Part shown: positions 32,565-41,103 of the stretch, piece after piece
Position numbering within the stretch: the stretch's first letter is position 1
Layout: every line of letters begins with the position of its first letter
Made by a program: the position numbers and the translations under genes
Origin: Gaiellasilicea sp035525905
GTDB taxonomy: Bacteria > Actinomycetota > Thermoleophilia > Gaiellales > Gaiellaceae
Length of the DNA stretch: 42,979 nucleotides
Direction of reading: 5' to 3'
Assembly: GCA_035525905.1 (NCBI GenBank)
Contig: DATLDK010000049.1
Coordinates: forward strand, 1 to 42,979
Notes under the pieces: generated by a model
What the model was told of the DNA's origin: nothing
The model's database searches: none
The model's input: the letters and a program-made list of their open reading frames with translations, nothing else

Positions 32565-33349
32565 TTCGTCGCCGCCGCCTTCGTCCCGAGGTAGGCCTCG
32601 ACGACGCGCGGATCGGTCGCGACGGCGCCGAACGTTCCCTCGGCGATCTTGATGCCGTGATCGAGCGCAACGACCCGGTCTGAGATCCCCTCGACCACGT
32701 GCATGTCGTGCTCGATCACGAGGATCGTGTAGCCGCCGTCGGTGCGAAGCTTGCCGATCAGCTCCGTGATCTCGTGGGTCTCCTTCGGGTTCATTCCCGC
32801 GGCGGGCTCGTCGAGCAGGAGGAGCCGCGCGCCCGTTGCGGTGGCGCGCGCGATCTCCAGCCGGCGCCTGTTCGCGTACGAGAGGGAGTACGCCGGCTGG
32901 TTCCAGCGGTAACCCATCAGCCGCTGCCCGAAGAAGGCGAGCTTCTCCTCGGCGAGCGCGTGGATCTCGCGCTCCTCGCGGCGCATCCCCGGCGTTCGCA
33001 GGATCGAGCGGACGACCCCGGCGCGGGTACGGCCGTACGCCGCCGCCATGACGTTCTCCTTCACCGTCATGTTCAGGAAGAGCCGCAGCGTCTGGAACGT
33101 TCGCGCCACGCCGAGCCGCGTGATCTGGTGTGGCGGCAGGCCGACCAGCGAGCGCCCGCCCAGGAGGATCGTGCCGGCGTCCGGCTCGTACACCCCGGTG
33201 ATGAGGTTGAAGAGCGTCGTCTTCCCCGCTCCGTTGGGCCCGATCACGCTAACGATCTCGCCCTCGTCCACGTGCAGGTCGAGACCGTCGATCACCTGCA
33301 GCCCGCCGAAGGCCTTCGCGAGCGCCTTCAATTCCAGGAGCCTGCTCAC
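32561..33349 (-). CDS. livG: Branched-chain amino-acid-type ABC transporter ATPase
   Basis: 262 residues from GTG 33349, GTGA-coupled to livM. Walker A IGPNGAGKTTLFNLITG, the LivG-typical GVARTFQTLRLFLNMTVKEN, signature YSLSYANRRRLEIARA (degenerate Ser-Leu-Ser-Tyr instead of LSGGQ, known in LivG), Walker B LLLLDEPAAGMNP and switch VIEHDMHVVEGISDRVV are all visible. It pairs with LivF. The order livK-livH-livM-livG-livF is the standard one. Confidence 0.9.
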   Translation of the reverse strand: MSRLLELKALAKAFGGLQVIDGLDLHVDEGEIVSVIGPNGAGKTTLFNLITGVYEPDAGTILLGGRSLVGLPPHQITRLGVARTFQTLRLFLNMTVKENVMAAAYGRTRAGVVRSILRTPGMRREEREIHALAEEKLAFFGQRLMGYRWNQPAYSLSYANRRRLEIARATATGARLLLLDEPAAGMNPKETHEITELIGKLRTDGGYTILVIEHDMHVVEGISDRVVALDHGIKIAEGTFGAVATDPRVVEAYLGTKAAATK

Positions 33350-34803
33350 ACGATCTCCACGCGCGTCGTCCCGAGCAAGCCCTGCGGACGCCAGGTCATC
33401 AGCACGATCAGGAGAGCACCGAGCAGCAGGATCCGCGTCACGCTCGGCTCCGCGACCAGCCGGTTTTCCCAGACGAAGGCAGCGAGGTAGAGCGTCGGCG
33501 CCAGCAGCACGGTGCGCCACACACCCCGCAGCTCGGAGATCACGATCACGGCTGCGATCAGCAGGACGAAGCCGGCATTGCCGAGGTGCGTCGAGTTGGC
33601 CGGGTGGATGACCCAGCCGTCGAGCAGGTCGGAGCCGCGACCGCCGCTGATCGACCCCGACACCCACGCGGGCCGAAGCCGCTCCGCCAGCTGGTACGCC
33701 ACGAAGCCGAAGACGATCGTGCCAACCGCCACGGCCGCCAGCTTCTGCCAGGGCCGCAGCAGCGCGAGCAGGCCGAGGCCGATCGTGACGTAGAAGAGGA
33801 AGCGTGCCTGTGCCGGATCGCGCAGCAACTCCAGCGAGACGTTGATCAGGACCGCGCCGATGACCACACCCGGAATGCTCCCGGCGCCCCCGAGGATGAC
33901 CATCGCGTAGATCGTGATCAGCAGCGGAACCTCGAAGTTGCCGGGGAAGACGCCGAGCTGGACCGCGGCGAAGATGGTTCCGGTCAAGCCCGCGGTCGCG
34001 GCGCCGAACATGAACCCGAGCAGCTTCAACCGGTTCACCGGCATGCTCATCGCCTCGGCGGCCAACGGGTCCTCGCGCAGAGCGCGCCAGGCGCGGCCGG
34101 TACGGGAGTGGTTGACGAGCTGGAGCGCCACGACGACGAGCGTGAACACGCCCAGCGAGAGCCAGAGGTAGCTCCGCGTCGAGCCGAAGTCGTAGCCGAA
34201 GATGCTGATCGGGTCGATGCTCGTGATCCCGTTCGGGCCGCCGGTGATGTCGGTCGGCCCGTCGTTCCAGGGCAAGGTGATCCGGTCGGCGTTCGTCGTC
34301 AGCACGACGAAGATCTGCGCGAAGAAGAGCGTCACGATCGCGAGGTAGTCGCCGAGCAAGCGCCGCGATGGGAGGCCGAGCAGGAGGCCGAGCAGGATCG
34401 ATGAGGCGACGACGACGGGAATCGTCAGGAGCGTCGGCCAGTGGACGCCGAACTGATCCGAGGAGAGGATCGAGTAGAGGTACGCGCCGAAGCCGTAGAA
34501 AGCGACGAACCCGAGGTCGAGCAGGCCGGCCCATCCGACGACCACGTTCAGCCCCACCGCGAGCAGGGCGAAGAGAACCGTGTTGACGGCGACGCGGACG
34601 ACGTAGTCCGAGCTCGAGAGAAACGGGACGAGGGCGGTCGCTCCAACGGCGAGCGCCAGCAGGCCGGCGGGTGGGATCTTCTCGACGAGCGCGACGATCG
34701 GAGCCGTCCAGCCGGTGCGCAGGCCGGTCCGCTCCTCGACGCGCTCGACCCACTCGTCGACGCCGATCTTCGGGCCTTCGGGAGTGCCTTCGACCTCGCT
34801 CAA
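33346..34803 (-). CDS. livM: Branched-chain amino-acid-type ABC transporter permease, extended
   Basis: 485 residues if started at TTG 34803, 4 nt after the livH stop, with AGAAGG upstream. The conserved core is LivM: AVNTVLFALLAVGLNVVVGW, AGLLDLGFVAFYGFGAYL, LSLRR-type LPSRRLLGDYLAIVTLFF, TGRAWRALREDPLAAEAM (the EAA-like cytoplasmic loop) and ILGGAGSIPGVVIGAVL. It is long for the family (usually 300-420): there is a ~60-residue polar N-terminal extension, and about 120 residues with extra membrane helices lie between LLALLRPWQK and the terminal TWRPQGLLG. Forms the translocation pore with LivH. Confidence 0.88.
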   Translation of the reverse strand: MSEVEGTPEGPKIGVDEWVERVEERTGLRTGWTAPIVALVEKIPPAGLLALAVGATALVPFLSSSDYVVRVAVNTVLFALLAVGLNVVVGWAGLLDLGFVAFYGFGAYLYSILSSDQFGVHWPTLLTIPVVVASSILLGLLLGLPSRRLLGDYLAIVTLFFAQIFVVLTTNADRITLPWNDGPTDITGGPNGITSIDPISIFGYDFGSTRSYLWLSLGVFTLVVVALQLVNHSRTGRAWRALREDPLAAEAMSMPVNRLKLLGFMFGAATAGLTGTIFAAVQLGVFPGNFEVPLLITIYAMVILGGAGSIPGVVIGAVLINVSLELLRDPAQARFLFYVTIGLGLLALLRPWQKLAAVAVGTIVFGFVAYQLAERLRPAWVSGSISGGRGSDLLDGWVIHPANSTHLGNAGFVLLIAAVIVISELRGVWRTVLLAPTLYLAAFVWENRLVAEPSVTRILLLGALLIVLMTWRPQGLLGTTRVEIV

Positions 34804-34807
34804 GTGC

Positions 34808-35731
34808 TCATACCTTCTGGATGTCGGCCCTGCCGAGCAACCCGCTCGGCCGCACGAGCAGGAGGGCGATGAGGATCGAGAAGACGAAGACGTCCTGGAA
34901 GGTCGAGGACACGTAGCCGGTGATGAAAGCCTCACCGAGCCCGATCAGGAGGCCGCCGAGCATGGCGCCGGGGATCGAGCCGATGCCCCCCACCACCGCG
35001 GCGGTGAAGCCCTTGAGCCCGGCCAGGAAGCCCATCAGGTGGTAGACCTTGTAGAAGACGAGGCCGACCATCACGCCGGCAGCCCCCGCGAGCGCCGAGC
35101 CGATGAAGAAGGTCGCGACGATGACGCGGTCGACGTCTATCCCTTGCATCGCCGCGGCCTCGCGGTCGAACGCCGTGGCGCGCATCGCCTTGCCGAGCCG
35201 GGTCCGGTTGACGAGCAGCATGAGCGCGACCATCAGGAGGACGGCAGTCAGGATCACCGCGATCCGCACGACGGAGATGTTCAGGGGCCCCCAATGGACC
35301 CCTGTCGCGAGGTCGATGTACTCGTAGGTCTCGTAGCTGCGGAAGTCGGCGCCGAAGAGGAGGAGCGCCGTCGACTGCAGGAAGAAGGAGACGCCGAGCG
35401 CCGAGATGAGCGGGGCGATGCGCGGTGCGTTCCGGAGCGGCCGGTAGGCGAAGCGCTCGATCACGACTCCGAGCAGGCCGGAGCCGAGCATGGCGGCTCC
35501 GAGCATCAACACGATCAGCGCGACCACGTTGATCGAAAGCGAGAGAGCGCCGCCGAACGCGGTCAGGATTCCATAGCCCGCGAACGCGCCCATCATGTAG
35601 ACCTCGCCGTGGGCGAAGTTGAGCAGCTTGAGGATCCCGTAGACCATCGTGTACCCGAGCGCGATCAGGGCGTAGACGCTGCCGAGCGTGACCCCGTTCA
35701 CGAGCTGCTGTACGAAGAAGTTCCAGTCCAC
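34808..35731 (-). CDS. livH: Branched-chain amino-acid-type ABC transporter permease
   Basis: 307 residues from GTG 35731, preceded by GAGAAGG. QQLVNGVTLGSVYALIALGY, TMVYGILKLLNFAHGEVYMM, GKAMRATAFDREAAAMQGID (EAA-like loop) and FTAAVVGGIGSIPGAMLGGL are the hallmarks of LivH. Eight or so membrane helices. A strong hairpin lies between its start and the livK stop, which may lower its expression relative to the binding protein. Confidence 0.92.
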   Translation of the reverse strand: MDWNFFVQQLVNGVTLGSVYALIALGYTMVYGILKLLNFAHGEVYMMGAFAGYGILTAFGGALSLSINVVALIVLMLGAAMLGSGLLGVVIERFAYRPLRNAPRIAPLISALGVSFFLQSTALLLFGADFRSYETYEYIDLATGVHWGPLNISVVRIAVILTAVLLMVALMLLVNRTRLGKAMRATAFDREAAAMQGIDVDRVIVATFFIGSALAGAAGVMVGLVFYKVYHLMGFLAGLKGFTAAVVGGIGSIPGAMLGGLLIGLGEAFITGYVSSTFQDVFVFSILIALLLVRPSGLLGRADIQKV

Positions 35732-35755
35732 GGCGGAGACCTTCTCACGAACAAT

Positions 35756-35792
35756 GCCGTGCGGCCCACCCCGGAAGGGTGGACCGCACGGC
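35756..35792 (-). terminator. Strong hairpin in the livK-livH gap
   Basis: Arms 35756-35771 and 35777-35792 are complementary over 16 pairs with one mismatch and a 5-nt loop (CGGAA). It begins 16 nt after the livK stop on the minus strand and ends 24 nt before the livH start. It is followed on the minus strand by ATTGTTCG, not a real U-tract, so it is more likely a partial terminator or RNA-stabilising element that keeps LivK abundant than a full stop. Confidence 0.6.
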
Positions 35793-35808
35793 GGTCGATC
35801 GGAACGTC

Positions 35809-36957
35809 TTAACCGACGAGCGTCTTCTTGCCGCCGGCGCCGAGCTTGAAGATGTAGAACTTCGCGCCCTTGACGTCACCCCGAGTCGTGAACTGGAAGT
35901 TGCCTCCCAGGATCGACTTCGGGATGAAGGTGGCCTTGAGGTTCTTCTGCACCTCGGCCCGCGTGGCGTCGCCGTCGGCGCACGCCTTGTTGATCGCCGC
36001 GATCGCGGCCTGCGTGGCCACGTACATCGGAGGGCCGAAGTTCGACACGAACTTCGCCCGGTAGCCCCGGATGAACGCCGCGTTGCCCTTGATCGCCCGG
36101 ATGTCCGGTGCGAATGCCGAGATGTACGAGCCCGCGATGTGGAAGTCACCGGAGTCGACACCGTCCGACCCGAAGATGACCGCCTTCTTGCCCTGCTCTT
36201 TCATCTGCTGGCCGAAGATCTGCGCGTTGGCTGCGATCTGCCACGGCAGGTAGACGACGTCGATGTCGTCGCTGATCTTGGAGACGAGCGACGAGAAGTC
36301 GGTCACCTTCTGGTTGACCGAGTTCCGGGTCACCTTGACGCCGCCGGCCCGCAGGTTCGACTGCACCCCGTTGGCGAGCGGCTTCGAGTACGCCGTCTGG
36401 TCGTCGACGATGAACACGTCCTTCGCCTTCAGGATCTGCCGGATGTACTTCGCCGTTGTCGGCGCCTGCACGCTGTCGTTCGGGACGACCCGGAAGAAGC
36501 TCGGGATCGAGCCGTTCGTCAGGCTCGTGCGCGTGGCGGAGCCGGAGATGAACGGGAGGCGCTGGGCCTTCTTGAAGATCGGTGCGACCGCGAGCACCTC
36601 CTGGCTGCCGGCGGGGCCGACGACCGCGAGGATGTCCGTGTTCGCGTGGAACTTCGTGCCGACCGTGGACGCCTGCGCCGGATCGAGCTGCGTGTCGCCC
36701 TCGATCAGCTTCACCTTTCCACCGGCGAGCTTCCGAATCGCGTACTTGGAGAAGCCGAGCTGCTCCTTGCCGATGAACGCCGCATCGCCCGTGATCGGGC
36801 CCATGAAACCGATGCTCGGGTTCTCGCACGCCGCGGTGGCCGAAGCCGTCGCCGTCGGTGCCGCGTCGACCCGTGCGAACGCCGAGGCGACGATCGCCAG
36901 CGACGCAATGGTGAGCACCGCAAATGCGGCAGCTCCCTTCCGTTTACTTCCGTGCAT
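35809..36957 (-). CDS. livK: Branched-chain amino-acid-type ABC transporter substrate-binding protein
   Basis: 382 residues from ATG 36957, set by an AGGAGG Shine-Dalgarno 7 nt upstream. N-terminal signal peptide (basic HGSKRKG, hydrophobic core FAVLTIASLAIVASAFA). The mature protein is a type 1 periplasmic-binding fold of the Leu/Ile/Val family: PSIGFMGPITGDAAFIGKEQ, VVGPAGSQEVLAVAPIFKKA, LPFISGSATRTSL, FFRVVPNDSVQAPTTAKYI and VIFGSDGVDSGDF. No lipobox cysteine after the signal. In Gram-positive bacteria such a protein would normally be a lipoprotein, so anchoring is unclear. The ligand could be branched-chain amino acids, amides, urea or other polar amino compounds. Confidence 0.9.
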   Translation of the reverse strand: MHGSKRKGAAAFAVLTIASLAIVASAFARVDAAPTATASATAACENPSIGFMGPITGDAAFIGKEQLGFSKYAIRKLAGGKVKLIEGDTQLDPAQASTVGTKFHANTDILAVVGPAGSQEVLAVAPIFKKAQRLPFISGSATRTSLTNGSIPSFFRVVPNDSVQAPTTAKYIRQILKAKDVFIVDDQTAYSKPLANGVQSNLRAGGVKVTRNSVNQKVTDFSSLVSKISDDIDVVYLPWQIAANAQIFGQQMKEQGKKAVIFGSDGVDSGDFHIAGSYISAFAPDIRAIKGNAAFIRGYRAKFVSNFGPPMYVATQAAIAAINKACADGDATRAEVQKNLKATFIPKSILGGNFQFTTRGDVKGAKFYIFKLGAGGKKTLVG

Positions 36958-36964
36958 TCCTTGC

Positions 36965-36970
36965 CCTCCT
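36965..36970 (-). promoter_or_regulatory. Shine-Dalgarno of livK
   Basis: AGGAGG on the minus strand, 7 nt before ATG 36957; one of the strongest ribosome-binding sites in the window, fitting high expression of a binding protein. Confidence 0.8.
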
Positions 36971-36986
36971 GTTGATTTGCACAGTG

Positions 36987-37754
36987 CTAAGACGCCGGAA
37001 CGAGTTCCGAGTTGTCTTCGTACGCTCTTGAAGCAGGGTCGCCCGACGGATGGAACACGCCGAGAATGCGCATGACTCCGGGCCCGATGTTCTCGATGCA
37101 ATGCACTTGCTCGGGCGGGAGATGAAAGCATGACCCCGGATTGAGCGCGATCGACTCGCCGCCGATGTGCGCGAATCCCGTGCCTTCCACGATGTAGCCG
37201 ACCTCGTCGTAGGTGTGACTGTGGTCGGGGGCCCGGCACGGCTCGACGATGCCGACGAACTGGGTCGCGTCCATGCAGCCGGCGTCCTGGTTGACGAGGT
37301 AGCGGAAGGTGCGCTTGGCATCGGCGCGGAGCTCCGGCCGGTCGGCGAAGCGGACGACCACCTCGCGCGAGGGTCGGTAGACGTGTCCCACCGGCACGGT
37401 CGTGGACACGATCTTCACTTCGTCGGGCCCGGCGACGTCGACGACGTACGTCTCGCCGGCTCGCACGTAGACGCCGCTGTCGGGCTCGAGGTCGTACGAC
37501 TCGTCCTCGAGCTCCAGTGTCCCGGCCCCAGAGATCACGTACAGCAGCTCATCGCGCTCGGCCTCTACGCGCGGCAGCGACCGGCCGGGCTCGTAGCGGG
37601 TGACGCGCTGCTCGAGCACGCCGGAGCCGGTATGAGGGCCCATGACGACCTTCTCGACGGCGGTGTCTCCTTCAGCGCGGCGTCCCTCGACGTCGGCCTC
37701 GGCGACCACGAAGGTCTGCGGCATCCCGGAATCGAACCTGCTCGAAGCTGTCAT
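36987..37754 (-). CDS. Bicupin protein, first gene of the liv operon
   Basis: 255 residues from ATG 37754; no Shine-Dalgarno helps and ATG 37724 is an alternative. Two cupin barrels are visible: residues ~45-115 (VEAERDELLYVISGAGTLEL, then DSGVYVRAGETYVVD) and ~165-245 (RAPDHSHTYDEVGYIVEGTG, then LNPGSCFHLPPEQVHCIENI). The second keeps the metal-binding His-x-His...Glu...His pattern; the first lacks the histidines and is probably structural. Bicupins include ureidoglycine aminohydrolase, dioxygenases and isomerases. It lies 29 nt upstream of livK and shares its strand. It probably acts on the imported compound, but the reaction is unknown. Confidence 0.8.
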   Translation of the reverse strand: MTASSRFDSGMPQTFVVAEADVEGRRAEGDTAVEKVVMGPHTGSGVLEQRVTRYEPGRSLPRVEAERDELLYVISGAGTLELEDESYDLEPDSGVYVRAGETYVVDVAGPDEVKIVSTTVPVGHVYRPSREVVVRFADRPELRADAKRTFRYLVNQDAGCMDATQFVGIVEPCRAPDHSHTYDEVGYIVEGTGFAHIGGESIALNPGSCFHLPPEQVHCIENIGPGVMRILGVFHPSGDPASRAYEDNSELVPAS

Positions 37755-37800
37755 GTCAACAAAGCCCGGAGTTTGCGTGCCTAATGTCGCGGGAGTCTCG

Positions 37801-37806
37801 TACACT
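37801..37806 (+). promoter_or_regulatory. -10 element TACACT of a leaderless promoter for the ABC-2 exporter
   Basis: TACACT is followed after seven bases by GTG 37814, again with no Shine-Dalgarno. The divergent bicupin gene starts at 37754, so its promoter must share the 59-nt gap; I cannot place that promoter confidently. Confidence 0.5.
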
Positions 37807-37813
37807 CGGGGCC

Positions 37814-38782
37814 GTGAACGTCGTCGAGGCGGTCGACCTCCACCGCACCTATCGGGTCACCACCGGCGCCATTCGCCGCCGAACGCATGACCTGGAGGCC
37901 GTCAGGGGGGTCAGCTTTGCCATTCGCGAGGGGGAGCTCTTCGGCCTGATCGGCCCGAACGGCGCCGGCAAGACGACGACGATCAAGATGCTGATCACAC
38001 TCCTGATCCCCACGTCCGGCAGCGCGACCGTGCTCGGCCACGATGTCGTCAAGGACGCCCGCTGGATCCGAGAGCGGATCGGATACGTCTTCGGCGGCGA
38101 GCGCGGGCTCTACGAGCGGCTCTCGGCCCTCGACAACCTGCGCTACTTCGCCGAGCTGTACGCCGTCGACCATCGGCGGCAGCGCGCCCGCATCGACGAG
38201 CTGCTCTCTCTCGTCGGCCTGAAGGGGCGCGAGCAGGAGCGCGTCGAGGGGTACAGCCGCGGGATGCGGCAGCGCCTGCACATAGCGCGCGGCCTGCTGC
38301 ACGACCCGCCGGTTCTCTTCCTCGACGAGCCTACGATCGGCGTCGACCCCGTCGGCGCCCGCGAGCTGAGGGCCTTGATCGCCTCGCTCACCGAAGCGGG
38401 CAAGACGGTGCTGCTGACGACGCACTACATGTTCGAGGCCGACTCCCTCTGCGACCGGATCGCCGTGATCGCCAAGGGCGAGATCGTCGCGCAGGGGACG
38501 CCGCAGGAGCTCAAGGCCGGTGTCGCCGCAGGAAGCGTCGTGGAGGTCGAGGTCTTCGGAATCGACCAGCCCTCGGTCGAGCGCGTGCTCGCGCTCGACG
38601 GCGTGCGCGCCGCCGTCGTCGAGGAGCACGAGCAGAGGCAGCTCTTGATCGTGCAGACGGCGCCGGGGCTCGAGCTCACGCATGCGATCCTCTCGCAGCT
38701 GAACGGGACCGCCGTCGGCCGCGTCTCGTCGCGCGAGCCAACGCTCGAGGACGCATACGTGCAGCTCGTGACCGCAGCGTGA
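37814..38782 (+). CDS. ABC-2 type exporter ATPase
   Basis: 322 residues from GTG 37814. Walker A GPNGAGKTTTIKML, signature YSRGMRQRLHIARG, Walker B VLFLDEPTIGVDP and switch LLTTHYMFEADSLCDR mark an ATPase of the DrrA/daunorubicin-resistance-like group. A ~100-residue C-terminal domain follows, as usual for these exporters. It is coupled by GTGA at 38779 to a permease gene. Probably exports a lipid, drug or glycoconjugate; the substrate is not readable from sequence. Confidence 0.9.
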   Translation: MNVVEAVDLHRTYRVTTGAIRRRTHDLEAVRGVSFAIREGELFGLIGPNGAGKTTTIKMLITLLIPTSGSATVLGHDVVKDARWIRERIGYVFGGERGLYERLSALDNLRYFAELYAVDHRRQRARIDELLSLVGLKGREQERVEGYSRGMRQRLHIARGLLHDPPVLFLDEPTIGVDPVGARELRALIASLTEAGKTVLLTTHYMFEADSLCDRIAVIAKGEIVAQGTPQELKAGVAAGSVVEVEVFGIDQPSVERVLALDGVRAAVVEEHEQRQLLIVQTAPGLELTHAILSQLNGTAVGRVSSREPTLEDAYVQLVTAA

Positions 38783-39555
38783 CGCGCATCGCCCGGATCG
38801 TCGCCCTGGGCCTCCTGATCCACGTCAAGCATCTCTCGCGGAATGCCTTCGACGTGATGGCGACCACGATCTGGCCGCTCGTCTACGCGACGCTCGCCTA
38901 CTTCATGTTCCGTGCCGGCAGCCAGCCGGAGGCGCTTCTCCTGGCCTCGCTCGGCGCGACCGTGATGGGCATCTGGTCGATCACGACGGTCGGCGCGGCC
39001 GACGCCATCCAGCGTCAGCGCTGGGCCGGAGTCCTCGAGCTGCTCGTCGCGGCGCCGACACCCTTCTGGGCCGTCCTGCTCCCGATCACGATCGCGACGT
39101 CGACGATCGGGATCTACGCGCTCGTCTCCACCCTGCTCTGGGGGCGGTTTCTCTTCGGCATCCCCCTTCACCTCGAGCAGCCGGTGATCTTCGTGCTCGC
39201 AATCCCGCCGACGATCGTGTCGATCGGTCTGCTCGGCTTCGTGATGGCGTCGGTCGTCGTGCGCTTCCGCGCGGGGTGGGCGGTCGGGAACATGTTCGAG
39301 TACCCCGTGTGGCTCGTCACGGGACTCCTCGTCCCGGTCGCGCTTCTACCGGGTTGGGCGGAGCCGATCTCCTGGCTGCTCGCTCCGACCTGGGGCATGC
39401 GCGCGCTGCGCGATGCAGCCTTCACCGGGGGCGCGCCGCTCTTCGACATCGCCATGTGCGTCGTCCTGAGCGTCGCCTACACCGTGATCGGAGCGGTGCT
39501 GCTCGGACAGTTTCTCCAGTCGGCGAGGCGTCGAGCGACGCTTTCTCTGACGTGA
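38779..39555 (+). CDS. ABC-2 type transporter permease 1
   Basis: 258 residues from GTG 38779, overlapping the ATPase stop. About six hydrophobic segments, with the ABC-2 style organisation: ARIVALGLLIHVKHLSRNAF at the cytoplasmic N-terminus, IQRQRWAGVLELLVAAPTPF loop, and PVWLVTGLLVPVALLPGWAE followed by a membrane segment. Forms a heterodimeric channel with the next gene product. GTGA-coupled to it at 39552. Confidence 0.87.
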   Translation: MTRIARIVALGLLIHVKHLSRNAFDVMATTIWPLVYATLAYFMFRAGSQPEALLLASLGATVMGIWSITTVGAADAIQRQRWAGVLELLVAAPTPFWAVLLPITIATSTIGIYALVSTLLWGRFLFGIPLHLEQPVIFVLAIPPTIVSIGLLGFVMASVVVRFRAGWAVGNMFEYPVWLVTGLLVPVALLPGWAEPISWLLAPTWGMRALRDAAFTGGAPLFDIAMCVVLSVAYTVIGAVLLGQFLQSARRRATLSLT

Positions 39556-40337
39556 GCACCTTGCGCGTTGCGCTCGTCGGCGGAGCGATCAGCTTCCGCG
39601 GCCTCTTCGGCTGGCTCCATCCTGCGATCTTCGTGCCCACGCTGATCGTGCCGCCGATCTTCCAGGTGCTGTTCTTCGCCTACCTCGGACGGGCGGCGGG
39701 GCTCGAATCGGACACGTTCTACGTGGTGGGGAACTCGATCCAGCTCGCGGCGCTCCCCGGCCTCTTCGCGATGAGCCATGCGATCAACGGCGAGCGCAGG
39801 AGCCAGACGCTGGCTCCGCTGCTCGCGTCGCCGGCGAGCCGCGTTGCGCTGTTCCTCGGGCGCAGCCTGCCGGTGATGGCGATCGGCCTGCTCGTCTCGG
39901 CGGTGAGTTTCTCCTTCGGAGTGCTGCTCCTCGACGTCGAGCTGCCCACTCGCGCGCTGCCGACGCTGGCGCTCGCGATGCTGGCCGCAACGTTCTCCTG
40001 TACTGCGTTGGGGATCGCGCATGCCGCGGTCGGGCTGCGCGTGCGCGAGATGGCAGTCTTCTCGAACCTCGTCTTCGCTGTGCTCCTCGTCTTCTGCGGA
40101 GTCAACGTGCCGCTCGGCGACCTGCCGAGCTGGATGAGCGGCGCCGCCGAAGGGCTTCCGGTGACCCACGCCGTGCAGGCTGGCCGCGAAGTCGTCGCGG
40201 GGTCGTCGTTCCTCAGCGTCGCCCACCTGCTGGTGATCGAGCTTGCGATCGGCGCCGCCTATCTCGCTGCGGGCCTCGTCTTGCTGCGGCTGTTCGAGCG
40301 GGACGCCCGCCGCCGCGCAACGATCGAGCTCTTCTAG
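39552..40337 (+). CDS. ABC-2 type transporter permease 2
   Basis: 261 residues from GTG 39552. Six hydrophobic stretches; HAINGERRSQTLAPLLASPA is the ABC-2 coupling loop equivalent to that of the first permease, and FSNLVFAVLLVFCGVNVPLG carries the conserved membrane-embedded Pro-Leu turn. Its stop overlaps that of the convergent metallophosphoesterase as CTAG. Confidence 0.87.
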   Translation: MSTLRVALVGGAISFRGLFGWLHPAIFVPTLIVPPIFQVLFFAYLGRAAGLESDTFYVVGNSIQLAALPGLFAMSHAINGERRSQTLAPLLASPASRVALFLGRSLPVMAIGLLVSAVSFSFGVLLLDVELPTRALPTLALAMLAATFSCTALGIAHAAVGLRVREMAVFSNLVFAVLLVFCGVNVPLGDLPSWMSGAAEGLPVTHAVQAGREVVAGSSFLSVAHLLVIELAIGAAYLAAGLVLLRLFERDARRRATIELF

Positions 40338-41041
40338 AGCTCGAACAGCTCGAAGTCCTTCGCGATCACGTGGACGGCGACGTTCCGGACCGGGACGGGG
40401 CCCAGCTCGGCGGCGAAGGAGCCGCGATGGGCGTGGCCGTGCAGCACGAGGTCGGGCCGGTGCGCCCCGATCGGGGCGGCAAGGCGCGACGAGCCGAGGA
40501 AGGCCCAGATCGGCTCGGGCTCGCCCACGAGGGTCTCCGGCACGGGAGCGTAGTGGAGCAGGACGACGCGGCGATGGCAGCCCGAGATCGCCTCCAGTCC
40601 CGCCTCCAGCGCCTCGACCTCGCGCGTCGTCTCCGCGTAGACCTCCCGCAGCAGCGGCTCGCCGAAGTCGGGTAGCTCGGCACCGGGGAAGCCGCCGACG
40701 AAGCCTTTCACGCCCACGATCCCGAGCTCGAGCCCGTCCACCTCGTGCACGGCGGACTGCCGGTCGAGCACACGGATGCCGGCGTCCTCGAGCACCCCGA
40801 CCACCTCGTCGCAGCGGTTCGCGTGGTAGTCGTGGTTGCCCAGCACGGCGTAGACCGGCAGCTCGAGCGGCCGGCACGCGTCGGCCAGCACCACGGCCTG
40901 TTCCGGCTCGCCGTGCGTCGTCAGGTCGCCCGCCAGCAGGACGACGTCCACGTGCCCCTGCAGCGCCGCGAATGCGTGCGTGATCCGCTCGCGGAGCGGC
41001 TCCGCACAATGGATGTCTCCCGCCGCGGCAACACGGATCAT
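40334..41041 (-). CDS. Calcineurin-like metallophosphoesterase
   Basis: 235 residues from ATG 41041; GTG 41074 would add 11 residues. All five blocks of the superfamily are present: AAAGDIHC, LLAGDLTTHGEP, AVLGNHDYHA, VVLLHYAPV and LVLHGHAHRG, which supply the two-metal site. No signal peptide, so it is cytoplasmic. Members hydrolyse phosphomonoesters or diesters, including cyclic nucleotides and UDP-diacylglucosamine. Closest by feel are the small standalone phosphodiesterases. Divergent from the nucleotidyltransferase-like gene. Substrate unknown. Confidence 0.9.
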   Translation of the reverse strand: MIRVAAAGDIHCAEPLRERITHAFAALQGHVDVVLLAGDLTTHGEPEQAVVLADACRPLELPVYAVLGNHDYHANRCDEVVGVLEDAGIRVLDRQSAVHEVDGLELGIVGVKGFVGGFPGAELPDFGEPLLREVYAETTREVEALEAGLEAISGCHRRVVLLHYAPVPETLVGEPEPIWAFLGSSRLAAPIGAHRPDLVLHGHAHRGSFAAELGPVPVRNVAVHVIAKDFELFEL

Positions 41042-41089
41042 CGCACCCCGATGTTCACCTGCCGCAGCTTTCACAAACGGGTTCGGGGG

Positions 41090-41095
41090 TATAGG
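41090..41095 (+). promoter_or_regulatory. Possible -10 element TATAGG for the nucleotidyltransferase-like gene
   Basis: TATAGG is followed after eight bases by ATG 41104, with no Shine-Dalgarno. The last base departs from the consensus, so this is weaker than the other leaderless candidates. Confidence 0.35.
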
Positions 41096-41103
41096 CGGCC
41101 TCC

